Part shown: positions 22,536 to 34,100 of the stretch, one piece after another
Position numbering within the stretch: position 1 is the first letter of the stretch
Layout: each line of letters starts with the position of its first letter
Origin: Wolfiporia cocos
Lineage: Eukaryota > Basidiomycota > Agaricomycetes > Polyporales > Phaeolaceae
Assembly: GCA_029448655.1 (NCBI GenBank)
Contig: JACCLO010000004.1
Span: forward strand, 2,666,001-2,730,000
Direction of reading: 5' to 3'
DNA: 64,000 bases
The notes under the pieces: model-generated
Seen by the model: the letters and a program-made list of their open reading frames with translations, nothing else
The model's database searches: none
Told to the model about the DNA's origin: nothing
Position numbers and translations under genes: made by a program

Positions 22536-23331
22536 TTAAGCCCACAGCGACAGCTCCTGGTGGGTGAGCGAAATCTCCGCGATCTCACGCGTCTCGGTCA
22601 AGAGCTGTACGAGCTCAGGGACAGTCTTGACGGTGTTCCAATGGGCCTAAACAGCCAGCCAGATTAGCGGTGCTATATGCGCGCACAGCACTCATACTCA
22701 CGTCGACCGATGTCCACCCAATGATGAGACCAAGAGTGTTCGCGTCCTCCTCGGTCGGGCCATACACCGCCGAAATCACACCCCACTGCTCCGGGAGGCC
22801 ATTTACGGTATCCACGAGAGCCTTGATCTTCACATCCACCTGCGCCACGGCGACGCCGGGCTTCGCCTTGAAGTAAGCGAGCTCCGTCGCAGGCGCGCCG
22901 AGAGCCTCGTATGGGTCGCTGTTCGGGTAGATGTGGACCACATCCGACGCGCGGGTCATGAACTGCCCGACATTCTTGCCCAAGATCGGGTATGTCACGG
23001 TGTCGGCCTGGAGGTTGCGGTGGTCCTGCAAGCCCTCCCAGACTGTACGATGGTGTGCTCTCAGCCGACGGGGCAGGCAGTCGACACAGCCGAGTGCTCA
23101 CCATTGTACACGTACGCGTGCTTCCTGTCCTCGGCCTGCAGGCCGTAGTACACCCTATCACCGAGATTGGCGTCAACGATCGCGCAGCAATTCGAAGAAC
23201 ACGCACTTGATTATCCCCTTCGAGTTCTTCAAAATGTCAAGCGCGGGCGCCACGAGGCTCGCATCCTTCGGGTTCGTGATGAATGCCTGCGTGGCCGGAG
23301 CATCCGCAACCTCAACGCAGGGCGAAGACAT
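22536..23331 (-). CDS. dimeric alpha-beta barrel (ABM-like) protein
   Basis: Small soluble protein of the dimeric alpha-beta barrel fold, in the group that includes ABM-type monooxygenases and stress-induced barrel proteins; no substrate can be assigned. Exons 23331-23207, 23154-23102, 23042-22702 and 22646-22536 join in frame to 209 residues. Two ferredoxin-like halves can be seen: IIKVYYGLQAEDRKHAYVYN and VWEGLQDHRNL in the first, then VAQVDVKIKALVDTVNGLPE, GLIIGWTSVDAHWNTVKTV and PELVQLL in the second. All introns are about 50-60 nt with GT-AG ends, and the one after GWTSVDA is phase 0. The start is the first ATG downstream of a clear TATA box. Confidence 0.85.
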
Positions 23332-23857
23332 GGCGGTGATCGTTAGAGTCAGTCGGTTCGACGGCGGCCCTCGATGCAGCAGAGCCTTATATACAATCAC
23401 GGGGATCGGTGTCGGTGTGGTATATATATCATGCTGACAGAGCAGCGTGGGCTGAGCTCGGCAGAAGTTATAGCGGAACCCCTCTCGGGAGTGGGTCACC
23501 TTAGCAGTGGCAAGATAGCATCAGAATCAGTTAACTCATCCGCTTTAAATATCGCTGGTCAGCATGGATATTCGGAGCTTGAAGATTGAAGGAGTAACGA
23601 GCTAACAGACACGGATGGTCATAAATCACGCGCGGACATTGTCACGGGTCGGATTTGAGGAAACAGAAGGCTGCAGGCGGCCCGCATCTACAGCGGTGAG
23701 TCGGTTAACCGATATGCTTTATTCAGGCAATATCTTAAGCATCCATTGTCTCTCGTTCTGTCGCTCGTTCTACTTCTTTATAGATACACGCGGAGATTAT
23801 GGCTACAACAATCGAAGAAAAGGGACGCACGTCGCACACGCTACCATCCCCACCGTC
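23332..23857. other. intergenic region: promoter of the barrel gene and PAN2 3' end
   Basis: About 525 bp. It includes the TATA box of the barrel gene (23386-23394) and a second TATATATATC at 23421-23430. A plus-strand frame at 23799-24041 is antisense to the PAN2 C-terminus and is not supported as a gene. Confidence 0.5.
23386..23394 (-). promoter_or_regulatory. TATA box of the barrel-protein gene
   Basis: On the minus strand the sequence TATATAAGG lies about 55-60 bp upstream of the ATG at 23331, with a further TATATATA run at 23421-23430. A consensus TATAWAAG this close to a start is rare in the window and suggests a strongly or inducibly expressed gene. Confidence 0.55.
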
Positions 23858-26800
23858 TCATCTGTTTCCCCAGTTCATATATGCAAACGGGTTGGCATTC
23901 AGACCAGACGACGCCGCCTGCAGAGAAGGCACTGAAAGGCCCGCAGGGAATTGCGAAGGAAACATCGCAGCCCGCAACAGATTCTGGTCACTCATGGAGA
24001 ATTGCGGAACGGGCGTGGTAGTGCCGCTGAAAGACTCTTGACCGGCTGCAGACGAAGGTAGAGGAGGAGGTCTCCAGTTCTGGAGATCTCCGTGTTAGCA
24101 CGAGGAATATCGCGGAGACGGCCTGTCGTACATATTTCTTTCCTTCTCGGTACAACTCCTCCAGCTTCTGGTCGAAGATCCCCTGAGACTCGAAGTCCTG
24201 GTAGGCCTTGTACAGTCTTAGAGCAGACAAGGCGTCCTCGATGGAATCGTGTTCGTCTGTCTGAATGTTCTCTCCAAGCACCTGCCAGGCTAGAAATCGT
24301 AGCGATAGCCGCCTTTGACGAACTGCTAGGTAATACAGATCGACTGTATCGATGACTTGCTCCGGTGGTACGAAGAGGTCTGACACCAGAATTAGCGACA
24401 TATCCATCGTTTTTACAAGTTAGATTCCAAGAACTCACTGATGATCCGGAAGTCCTTCGATAGGCCGTGTCCGATGAAGATACATCCAAGATCCACCAGC
24501 AAGCGAAGTTTCTTGTATGCCAATTTGAGCGGTGTTAAGGTATAGCGAGTCAGATGGGGATCCAAGTCGCCGACTATACCATATCGTGAGCAACGCATGA
24601 CGGGCAATATAAACAGGACCTACATCTAATCCCAGAGTACTCCGTCAGGTAGTCGACAATCACATCGCTCGTATGTATATGGTCGTCGATGAATGGAACG
24701 CCCTCTTTGGGTCCCTCACCCCGCAGCACCGAAACGCGCGCCAGGCTGAGGCGAGCAGGTCGCAGAACCTTTTTCGTCCCATCGGAGCGGTATTCAGTGT
24801 CTTCCTGTATTGCAACTCTCAACTCATAGATCATGAATGCATATAGAACAATTCCGACCTGCTGCATCGACACGAACTCAGCGTCGATCGCCACGAGCAT
24901 CCCAGGTTTGGGCAACTCCTCCGGGCGCAGCGTTTCGTGCTTGATCAATCTCTTGTCGCGCGACCTGGCAAGTCAGTGTCAACGATTGTGTCACGTCAAC
25001 GAAGACCACAACGATGATCGAGACTGACTGGGCAATATTTGTATCGCGGCACAAAATAGACTGGTCGATATGGTCCGGCAATCCGCTATAGTCAAGCCGA
25101 TCGCACCGATCTACGCGCTCGAAGTAAAGAATAGCGGGGACCTAAAATTGTCAAGTCAATTTTGCTGTCTGCTAGCACCGACACAGCATATCGCAAACCT
25201 TCCAGCTCCCCGGGAATCTCAGTGCATCTTCCTCGGAGATATTCTGGACGACGAAGTCGTTGAAGATGAACCAGGGACTCTCATTCTCTGGGTCATTGAT
25301 CCCCTCCGATTCTGGAACTGACAACCATTTGTGAGATATCATGCGGACAAGGGTAGAGGAACGGCCCTACTCTTGACGACTGCAACGAGATGCGAGCTCT
25401 GATCCTTCGCGACAACCTGGGCGACCATAGCCTGCGCACAATGAGTTCGCTACAGAACCAACCGCAAACGCACAACGCACGCGCAGCTCATACACCGCCT
25501 CCTCGTGGTCGTCTACGCCCTCGAGCTGGCCGCACAGCGACACCGTCGGCTTCAAGAATGTCTGGCCTTTGCTGTCCATCCAGAACTTGTGGGTCTCCTC
25601 TGTAAAGACGTTTGCGTTGACCGCGAGGATCGGCGGAAGGTCCTTCGTGCGGATCGAGCGCCGTGACTCAAACGACGCGAAACGCTTGCACGTCTGGCAC
25701 GTCGCCTTGTGCGTCGTCGGCCGCAGGATCGAGTGTCGCAAAATCGTCGCAAAATCGGCGTCGCTTGGGGGCTCGGTGGGAACCAAGGGCGTGGTGGTGT
25801 TCGAGGCCATGGTAGCATTAAACGCGGTGGCCGCCTTGAGCAGCGAACACACAAGCGATCAGCGCCTGTTGCATTGGCCGCCGGAAGAGAGAGAGAACTC
25901 TGCACAGTACCTTGCGCGGGTATATCAGATCGATGACGTGCGTCATGTTCTCCTTCTCGCGGACCGCCTGGCACTGTGCGCAGGTTATGACATTCATCGC
26001 GTCGATCCCGAACAGCTGCGTGACTGGCGCGGGCGCGGGCGAGTGTGCGCCCGATGGCGTGCGAGGCGCTGCGGACGGCAGCAACGCGGGATTGTGCGGG
26101 AACGCATTCCCCTCCGAGCTGAGGTGGTCAACGAGGAAGCGGTGGAACGCCTGTATCATATGCGCGTAATTGAGCTCCGCCGACTCGCGCCCGTAATCGA
26201 TCAGCTCGATCGCGTTGTTCACTGTCGTTGGCGTCAGCACACGAAAAGGAAAAGGAGGCAGTGGACCGGGAGCCGCTCACTCTGCGCGAGCACGCCAACA
26301 GTCTTGCAGAAGTTGGTCGCCTGGCAATTCGTCCCCTGCGCATCTTCAAGCATGCGCACGACAAAGCCGAGCTCGCAGAGCAGGCAGTGCTCCCGTGGGC
26401 AGTCCGTGGCAATGTGCGACTTGGCGAGGCGCCGAATGGGCAGTGTATAGTGCATTAGTTGGACGACTGCGTTCGTATATGAGTTGGAAATGTGGGACTC
26501 CAGCCCGCTGAACTCCGTGTTGTTGTAGAAGCTTTAGGAAACATGAGTGTATAGCATAATCCAGGGTACGCGTCACTCGCCCAAAGTCGAAGTCCTCGAC
26601 GCCAAATCGCGAGTATTCGATCTCAACCCTGCGATACGGCCGCGGGATGCTCTCCGGGTCATACTCGAATACAGGAGTCTCCGGCTCAGACTATCGCACT
26701 GCGTCAGTACCTCCGCTTCCTCAAGTCAAGCAGGAGCAGTTGATACCTTCTGCCTTCCCCTGCCACTGCGAAACCTGGCATTACTCTTCTTCGATGCGGT

Positions 26801-28248
26801 CACAACCACATTCCGGCGGCCACGTAGCTCCTTTGGTAGCGCTGCGTACGCGACGTTGTCGTTAGTTTTCATCGTGCTCAGTATCTGCTGGGGGATCTTC
26901 GCGGGAGGTGGGTAGTGCAGCCCGGCGGAGACAAAATCAGACGTCCAGGAGGAGAGGAGGGGTTCAGAATAGTAGGGCATGCCGATGACGTTGAGTGGCC
27001 TCCAGATCATTTATGAACTGCTTTGGTCACCAAGGTGCATTCAATGAGAGAGACTCACGTCGTGTCCGTCCACTCGATGTCTGGAAGCGGCTCAGGCGTG
27101 TCTGCCCACTCAATAAGTTTGCCCTCGAAGCCGTTGAGAGGGAGGACGATGCCTTCCTCCGCAGCTGTCAGAAGGTGGATAGTGCCGTCCGAGTCTCCGA
27201 AGGCCATATATGCTCCGGTGGGGGACACCGCGGTCGACGTGACATACGAAGGTGCATCCAACTAGATAAAACAAATAAATTAGAACCGCGATCGGCAGAC
27301 GTTTTGCGAGAATGCGCACCTGGTAAAACTCGTTGACATTTGGATTGGACGCGTCGACAATGTTCACAAGCCCTTGATTCGACGTGATCGCGAAGGACAT
27401 GGGCCGCTTCGGGACCCGACTAATAAATGCAGGCCCGTCCGGGAACGGCAGCGGTGGCAGCGGCCTCATGGTGCGCATATCATACACCTTGACCAGCGGG
27501 TCAGGGAACGGACGACCTTGTCTGATGCGCGGCACCTGAAGTCAGTAGGGACAGCATCTCTGAGGCATCAATATCACCTAGTACCCAGTCCGATCGTGTA
27601 TACATAGTTCCCACTCATCTCGAGGCCCTGTATTCCGCTGACATGCGCGCGCACAACCGAGCTGCTGTTACTCCTCCATGTAGACTCGCGCGGGTCCATG
27701 GAGCGCAGGAATCCATCAGAAGAGCCAGAGATTAGATACGTAGAAGACCAGAGCAAGTGCGTCAATATTGACGGTGCCTGCGCACGACGGAGAACGTCAC
27801 CCGTCTGCGAGTTCATGATGAGCAGCTCCGGGGTCGACGTCGCGACCGCAAAGACCGACGCTGTGGCAGCGTTGTCTGACGCGGCGGTGACAGAACTAGT
27901 TGATCTGCGAGAGTTGTGAGGGGATGCGGGCTCAGTCGCTGGAGCAGCTCACCTATAGTACCACTTGTTCATCCCGCCCTTGGCCCATGCGCCGATGCCG
28001 TTGCTGGCTACACCGAACGCGCGTACATTGGAGTCGGTGGCTGTGATCACCTTAGTGGCCAGTCCGCCTCCGACGGGGAAGACAACCCCGCGCATGCCCT
28101 GCGCGGTGTAGTACGCGACAACATCGCCGGAGTTTAAGCCTGCCCAGAGGGTGTCTGATAGAGGATCAAAGGAAAGAGCGGTAATGGGCTGGGGGTAGAG
28201 ATCGCGCTGGTATGTTATTGGGGGTATAGACCGGTATGTACTAGACAT
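23858..28248 (-). CDS. PAN2: PAN2 poly(A)-specific deadenylase catalytic subunit
   Basis: PAN2 with PAN3 carries out the first phase of cytoplasmic poly(A) shortening. The start at 28248 gives [20 protein letters not shown]. The WD40 domain follows ([54 protein letters not shown]). Next are the linker that binds PAN3 ([20 protein letters not shown]) and the inactive UCH-like domain with Cys pairs ([26 protein letters not shown]). The C-terminal DEDD exonuclease keeps its residues in [22 protein letters not shown] and [11 protein letters not shown]. About a dozen short introns split the gene. One, next to SMQQ (54 nt, a multiple of three), would read through in frame, and its removal restores the family sequence. 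The tail ends [12 protein letters not shown] verified the domain exons and the last intron, not every junction. Confidence 0.93.
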
Positions 28249-28282
28249 CCCGACGGCCTCAGCAGACAGAGCCTCCGCCAGT

Positions 28283-28330
28283 CCTCTGAAGCTTCCTCTG
28301 AAGCTTGATCAAGACAAGCTTGATCAAGAC
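28283..28330. repeat. nested exact tandem duplications (2x12 bp and 2x15 bp)
   Basis: CCTCTGAAGCTT occurs twice in direct tandem (28283-28294, 28295-28306). The last six bases are shared with a second tandem pair, AAGCTTGATCAAGAC, at 28301-28315 and 28316-28330. Each 15-mer contains the palindrome CTTGATCAAG. The block lies about 35-80 bp upstream of the PAN2 ATG. Confidence 0.8.
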
Positions 28331-28365
28331 TCCGAGGCAGTAGCGCCCGTCACTGTAAGTAGCGT

Positions 28366-28375
28366 GTCACGTGAC
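28366..28375. promoter_or_regulatory. GTCACGTGAC palindrome (E-box/CACGTG) upstream of PAN2
   Basis: A perfect 10 bp palindrome centred on CACGTG lies 118 bp upstream of the PAN2 start. CACGTG is bound by bHLH factors of the Cbf1/Pho4 type in fungi. The binding factor is inference. Confidence 0.35.
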
Positions 28376-28707
28376 TTCATTTAGTCCGGGAGCGTTCTGA
28401 CTTGCGCATGTTCCTTATCCAGCTCGCTTCAGTATCTCTTGTGGATGGCGTACTGGATGTACATGCTCAAGGAACCATTGGCTACACACTGCGTGGCTGC
28501 CGATTACCTGATCCTGACTCTCAAAACCTCGATGCGCGCATTTTCGCCGCAAGAAGTGTCCCTCGGTGCCTCAATAACTCTTTCGACATTAGAACAAACG
28601 ATTCTTTGACTGGCCTCGCCCATATGACCATAATCTGTTCTAATACATGTGTGCATCTTCCTCAATCTATATCGAGACGTTCCATTGATGCTGTTTGATA
28701 TGTCGCT

Positions 28708-30721
28708 TCAGGCAGTGAGGGGCGCCTTAGCCATCAGAGCCAATATGTCCCATCCGATGTTCGCCGCAGCAATTTGGGTGATTTCGTCTGAAAGCTGTTT
28801 TGAGAGAATTTATCGAGGATATGAGTCTGGCGAGACGTACCCTGTGTGTCATAACCTGCGCGAGCGCATCAGCGGCCGCATCAGCGGCGATCCATAGAGC
28901 TGTCATCGAAAGGACAAACCTGGCGCGACCTCGACAATGTCTGCTCCCACGATCTTCAGGCCAGAGAGGCCTTGCATGATTTTCTTGATTTCCTGAGGGC
29001 CAAGAACGATAAATACTTCTGCTGCAGAACAAGACCAACACCCACCCTTGTTGTGATTCCTCCGATCTCAGGGCTGGGAATGCGAAATAAGTACGTTTGA
29101 AATTGCCCTTGGACTCATCACGTACGTTCCAGTGCTGCCCATCAAGGAGTCAATCATCACAAGGCGAGCGAGACGAAACCTCATGAGCACTTACGCAGGT
29201 GCCATCCCAGGGTCAATCACATCAATGTCCAATGTAACTTTGTGTCCGCATTTAGGGAGCTTGCTCTACCGGGTTCAGCAAGATGACGCACTGTAAACTG
29301 GGTTGTCTCCGACTGTCTCCCTGATCTTCTTGACGACGCCCTTCCATCCGATTTCCTCAAGTTCATCTGCATGCGAGATTACGAATCCAACTTCGTAGTC
29401 ATTGTCGTAATCGTCCCAGCTGCTCAGCGCGCCACGGATGCCCACATGCTACCAAGCTCCATCTATGGCCACCCACAGAACAAATAATCGGTAGACGACG
29501 TACGATATTGGAATTGTTGGCAGCAAGAAGACCCTCGTTGTGTGCGTACCAGAAGTAGCTGCTATGCGTGACGGGAATTTCCTGTCAGTAATGTCAAAAT
29601 GTCTTCGGTTGGTGCAGGCAGCTCGTTGACCTCTCCTGGTAGCCATGGGCTATCCCCACCCTACATATGGGTTAGGGGTGAGCTCGAAACCCTCGCTACT
29701 AGTAAAACGATGTCACTGACCCACGCCGTTGGCTTCCAAGTATCTGTCAAAAAATGAGCCGTTGAAAGTTGCAGTGAGTTAATTTCCCGTACCAAGGTGA
29801 CTATCAAAGTGAATCACACTGCAGAAAAGCGAGTTCACCATCAGTCTCTATGTCGTCTCTGACCGCCCGCACCTGACGGGACCATATACATCTACTACGC
29901 CTCGCAACAGCGGCAGAGTAATTGTATGGTCACCCCCCTGAAGAGCTAGTCAACCTTGTTCTTTGGGCTCCCAGGAACAAATGAAAGTCACCAGCGTCAG
30001 CACACGAGGATGGAATTTCCCATCCTTCGCTAAACTCTGGCCCTCATAAGAGCGCAGGCTGTTCTTGGACAGTAACGCTTTATTCGCGAGCTCCAGTTGA
30101 CGCAGGGCCACCTTGTTGTCGACATATACCATTGCTAGTCTATCCGTCAAGATTTGTCTCTTGGTTCCAAAACCTCTGCCACGCACGGACGTCGCCGCAA
30201 TCGACTACATCTAAGTAGTCGCTGACGCGGATTTTCATAGGCACATTGATTCTTGACACCCCGAGACGACGCGCGCCCTGGCGAATGCCATTGGGGCCGA
30301 ATCGTGCCCTGTGATCGAGCTCAGCTCACTAGGTAGTTCGTGAATTGTATATCACTCACCCTGGCCTATAGCTTGTAGCAGTATCGAATGGCGCACCTGA
30401 ACATCAAGATGACCCATTTAGGTACCGCGCGCAGCTCTACATCATCTACATACCGAGCACAGCTACATCGTATGGAGTCTCAGCATCGACACCGAAACAT
30501 CTCAGAGGTGTCGATCTTGCAAAAGTCGTGAGACCGTTCCAGGACTCCGTCGCCCACGTCTCCTTGAAAATCAAGTCGGGGGAGAACAGCTTCGTGAAGT
30601 TCACTGTCGGATCCTGTGTCCACTCCGCCGGGACTCTCGTGGGGAACTGTTCCTGCCCCATAACCAGCTCCGCGCGCAGCAATGCGCCTATTGCGCCCAA
30701 GGCCGAAATCAGAGGTAGCAT
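28708..30721 (-). CDS. secreted agmatinase-type ureohydrolase, 16 exons
   Basis: Arginase/agmatinase-family binuclear manganese hydrolase, probably cleaving agmatine or a related guanidino compound to urea. Exons joined in frame (398 residues): 30721-30454, 30396-30360, 30308-30187, 30134-29992, 29937-29873, 29818-29793, 29743-29721, 29660-29631, 29581-29504, 29448-29292, 29237-29195, 29134-29126, 29073-29046, 28992-28920, 28855-28841, 28787-28708. A signal peptide (LISALGAIGALLRAELV) is present. Family blocks are VLGAPFDTATSYRPGARFGP, TLGGDHTITLPLLRG, HFDSHLDTW and LDIDVIDPGMAPATGTPE with IGGITTREI, then GADIVEVAP. All metal-binding His and Asp residues are present. The 9 nt exon encodes part of ATGT and the 15 nt exon part of GYDTQD. 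Both complete conserved family blocks, which argues that they are real. The protein is likely extracellular or vacuolar. Confidence 0.9.
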
Positions 30722-31165
30722 GTCGTGGGTAATTAACTTGGGGTTGTCGTTGGCACTGGAGCAGACCTCGAAGAGTGCAGACGGACCTGGGAACTTCTTG
30801 GCCTTGCATTTATATCAGTGCGCTCAAGGTACAGAAGATAAGATGTCAGGACCCAAGCCCTGGGACAGTGCACACGATTGATACGCAGCCGTCGAGGGCA
30901 CGATAAGCCGGTATCGGCGAATGATGAGAAGGTGAAGCATATCGTTATCTTGAGCACAAGAGGCAACGCACCCACCCCGACAACGCACCCACATGCTGTG
31001 CACGGACTCGTACCCACATATCCAGCGATCTGAGTTCAGGTGAGAAGGATTATAAGTTAGATTATACTGAAACACGTAGTGATACTATCAATACAGCTTG
31101 AATACAATTCTACCAGCTAATCTAATAATGCATTGGGACGACGGAGTCCGAGAGTAAGACCGATG
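30722..31165. other. intergenic region: ureohydrolase promoter and MOT1 3' end
   Basis: About 445 bp between two minus-strand genes; short AT-rich tracts near 31050-31130 and no supported gene or repeat. Confidence 0.45.
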
Positions 31166-34100
31166 TTACTTTTGTCCGAGAGTGCCCATGAAACTTGACA
31201 AGTCCATCCCTTCGTATTCGTCCTCCGGCGGAAGGTCCTCTAAGCCTCGCAAGACGTTCTTGTGGCCTAACATGGAAGAAGGATCCCTATCCTTCTTCTT
31301 TGAAGATGCTGCTTCTTCTTCCTCCGTGGTGCGGCGGAACAGGTCCAACACGAGGTCGGTGTCCATGGACGCCAATCCAGAGTTTTGTTGGGTGACAACG
31401 GAGTTCGCAATATTAAGCTTGAACCGCTGAAGACTGAAGGGACATCAGATTAGGTGGTGATCGAAAAAGTGCGGTACTTACCCCATGATTTTCTCCTCTA
31501 GAGTACCCTTGGTAATCAAACGATACACGTTTACTACCTTCTTTTGGCCAATGCGATGCGCGCGATCCATGGCCTGAAGGTCCTTCATCGGATTCCAGTC
31601 GTGCTCAACGAAGATCACCGTATCCGCGCCGGTTAGCGTCAGGCCGAGACCACCGACGTGGGTCGTTAGCAGTAGACAATCAATGCTAGGGTCCGCATTG
31701 AACGTCTGTACAATGGCGTGGCGCTTGTTTGCTTCGGTACCACCGTCCAACCGCATGTAGGTGACCGACGGCATGTGCTGCTTGAACAAATCTTTCTCGA
31801 TGATGTCGAGCATTTGTTTCATTTGACAGAAAATGAGGACGCGGTGTTGGGAGAACGCTCCCGTGGTTGTCGACTCCGTATCCGCAAGTTCGCTCTTCAT
31901 TGTGTCGCCAGTAACTCCAGGAGCTGATCCAATCCCGCAGTCGATGAGCAATTGGCTAATTCACGGAAGATTGTTAATCAGCACATTCAGTGGCTGGGCG
32001 ACGAGCACTTACCGTAGAGCAAGCAGTTTTGGGGCGTGGTGAATGTCGCTCAAGTCTGCCGTCTCAGCCTTTTGTCCAGCATTCGTCAAAGCATCGATGA
32101 TCGCCTGCTTATCGTTCTTGAGGACGAGGGCAGGATGGTTGCATAGTTTCCGTAAATATTGCAATGACTGGAAGACATGCTGTTGATTTCCGCTCTTGTC
32201 TCCGTCTTCCGATTTAACAACATCTTCTGCGGCTGCACCCGCCCGAGACTTGGAAAAGTCGTCGTAGAGGTACTTTTGCACTTCGGACAGCTCGCAATAG
32301 TAGTCCTGTATAATCTTTGGGGGGAGATCGTGGAGAACGTCTTCCTTCAAACGGCGCAACAGGAAAGGCAGAACCTGTTTATGCAAAGCCTCCAGAGCGA
32401 GAGCAGCTGGGACAAGGTCAATCGATCGTCCGGTAAGACGGGCCATCTGCTCACCTGCTTCACCGTTCTTCGACTTGCCGTCACGATTTGACAAGATCGG
32501 CTTGCTGAAACGTTCATTGAATGATGACTCCGTGCCCAGGAATCCAGGCATTAGGAAATCGAACAGGCTCCACAGTTCTAGGACGTTGTTCTGGATAGGC
32601 GTCCCTGATAGAATGAGGCGATGATGAGCTCGTATGCACTTGACTGCTTTGGTCAACTTGGTTTTGGCATTCTTGATGATGTGACCCTCGTCAAGAATGC
32701 AGTAATGCCAGTTCAGGTCTTGCAGATTCGCAATGTCATTGCGGACAACTTCGTACGACGTGATGACGACGTCAAACTTTTTGAGCCTGGCAAGCAACTT
32801 TGCACGCTCCCTAGAGTTGCCAGTGTAGAGGACGGGCTTGAGGTTGTCGGTGTACTTGAGAATCTCGTAGTACCAGTGACCCGTGAGCGTAGGAGGGCAG
32901 ATAATAAGTGACGGTAAATGAATGGAATCGGGTGACTTTGTTTCCTGAAATCTCTTGGCCCGCTCATAATGCTTGCTTGCCAGAATACATATTGACTGCA
33001 GTGTCTTGCCCAGCCCCATATCTATAGCACACTTGAGAAACACGACTTCAGCCCACAAAAGCAAACGCACCGTCACATAGTATCCCATGCAATTGATACT
33101 TGGCAAGGAATGCGAGCCAATTGACGCCTTCCTGCTGATACTTACGTAGCTCGGCTTTAATCGTGACCGGCAGTGTATAGGGTTGAACTCTGCTGCCGTC
33201 CAACAATTGTGTGAGGAATTGTCTCTCCTCCTCTCGTCGTTGTAGTAGATCCTCAGGGAAATCCGGCGGATCAGGCAAGCCGGCCTTTCACGGGGGTCAG
33301 CGCATGGCCCTCAACTTCAAAGCGACGAGCATACCTCTAGAGGTACCATCTTGACCAACGAAGCGAACGTGTTGGTCGCAGTGGATCTAATATCATCATC
33401 CGGATCACTCATACGACCGAGCACGGGGACTACCATGAAGATCACATAAGGAAGCGCCTTAATATCCAGCTTTTGTACAATGTCTGAAAAGACTTGTCAG
33501 AATGATTCCGGAGCGCTTCAGAACACAATAACTCACGGTATATGAGCTCAATGGCGCCTTGGCGGTTTGCCAACTCCAAGTCATTACCGAGGAGGGGTAT
33601 CACTTTCTCAACGACACACCGCATTCCAGCGACTGTCATGGTATCGCACATAGTGGAGAAGCAGCGCGCGGCGCACTGGCGGATGATCGCGAAGCGACTG
33701 CGAAGGGCAAGAATGATCATCGGGAACAAATCCGTTAATTTCGGCCACAGGTCCTCATGGAACGTCGGAACAACTGCTTCCAAGACACTGAAGGAGTCGA
33801 TGAGGTCTTGGCCAAATTGCTTCTCGATGAGTTTGTCCATCTGGTCAACCGTATCTGCGAGGACGTAAGCCACGTTTATGATGATATATCATAAAAAGGA
33901 AGACCTACCGACTGGACACGCGCTTAGTAGTCCGCCTGCCATAGAGTGCCACATTTTGGGAACAACTTCAAGTAATCGCGGGCCGAACTTTTTTGACAAC
34001 TCTACGAAGGCAAATTGCGCGCCTCGGCGTGCCAGACGTGCCTTGGCAGGATCCTCCGGCTTGTCACTATTTTTCTCTACACTCTCCTTACCATTGATCC

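Larger units (their letters stand above)
28249..28707. other. intergenic region: PAN2 leader and ureohydrolase 3' end
   Basis: About 460 bp between two minus-strand genes. It holds nested short tandem duplications (28283-28330) and a CACGTG palindrome (28366-28375). A plus-strand frame starting near 28408 has a hydrophobic start but only about 97 codons; it is not supported as a gene. Confidence 0.45.

Noticed and set aside
23799..24041. Plus-strand frame of 80 codons beginning MATTIEEK
   Set aside because: It is antisense to the last PAN2 exon, whose minus-strand reading (ending [11 protein letters not shown]) fits the PAN2 family.
24841..24896. Read-through of the 54 nt segment in PAN2 next to SMQQ as coding
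   Set aside because: The segment is open and a multiple of three, but removing it with GT-AG ends restores the family continuity of the exonuclease domain, so it is treated as an intron.
28402..28698. Plus-strand frame of 98 codons with a hydrophobic N-terminus
   Set aside because: It lies between two minus-strand genes; there is no splice structure, TATA motif or recognised family. A secreted peptide is possible but not supported.
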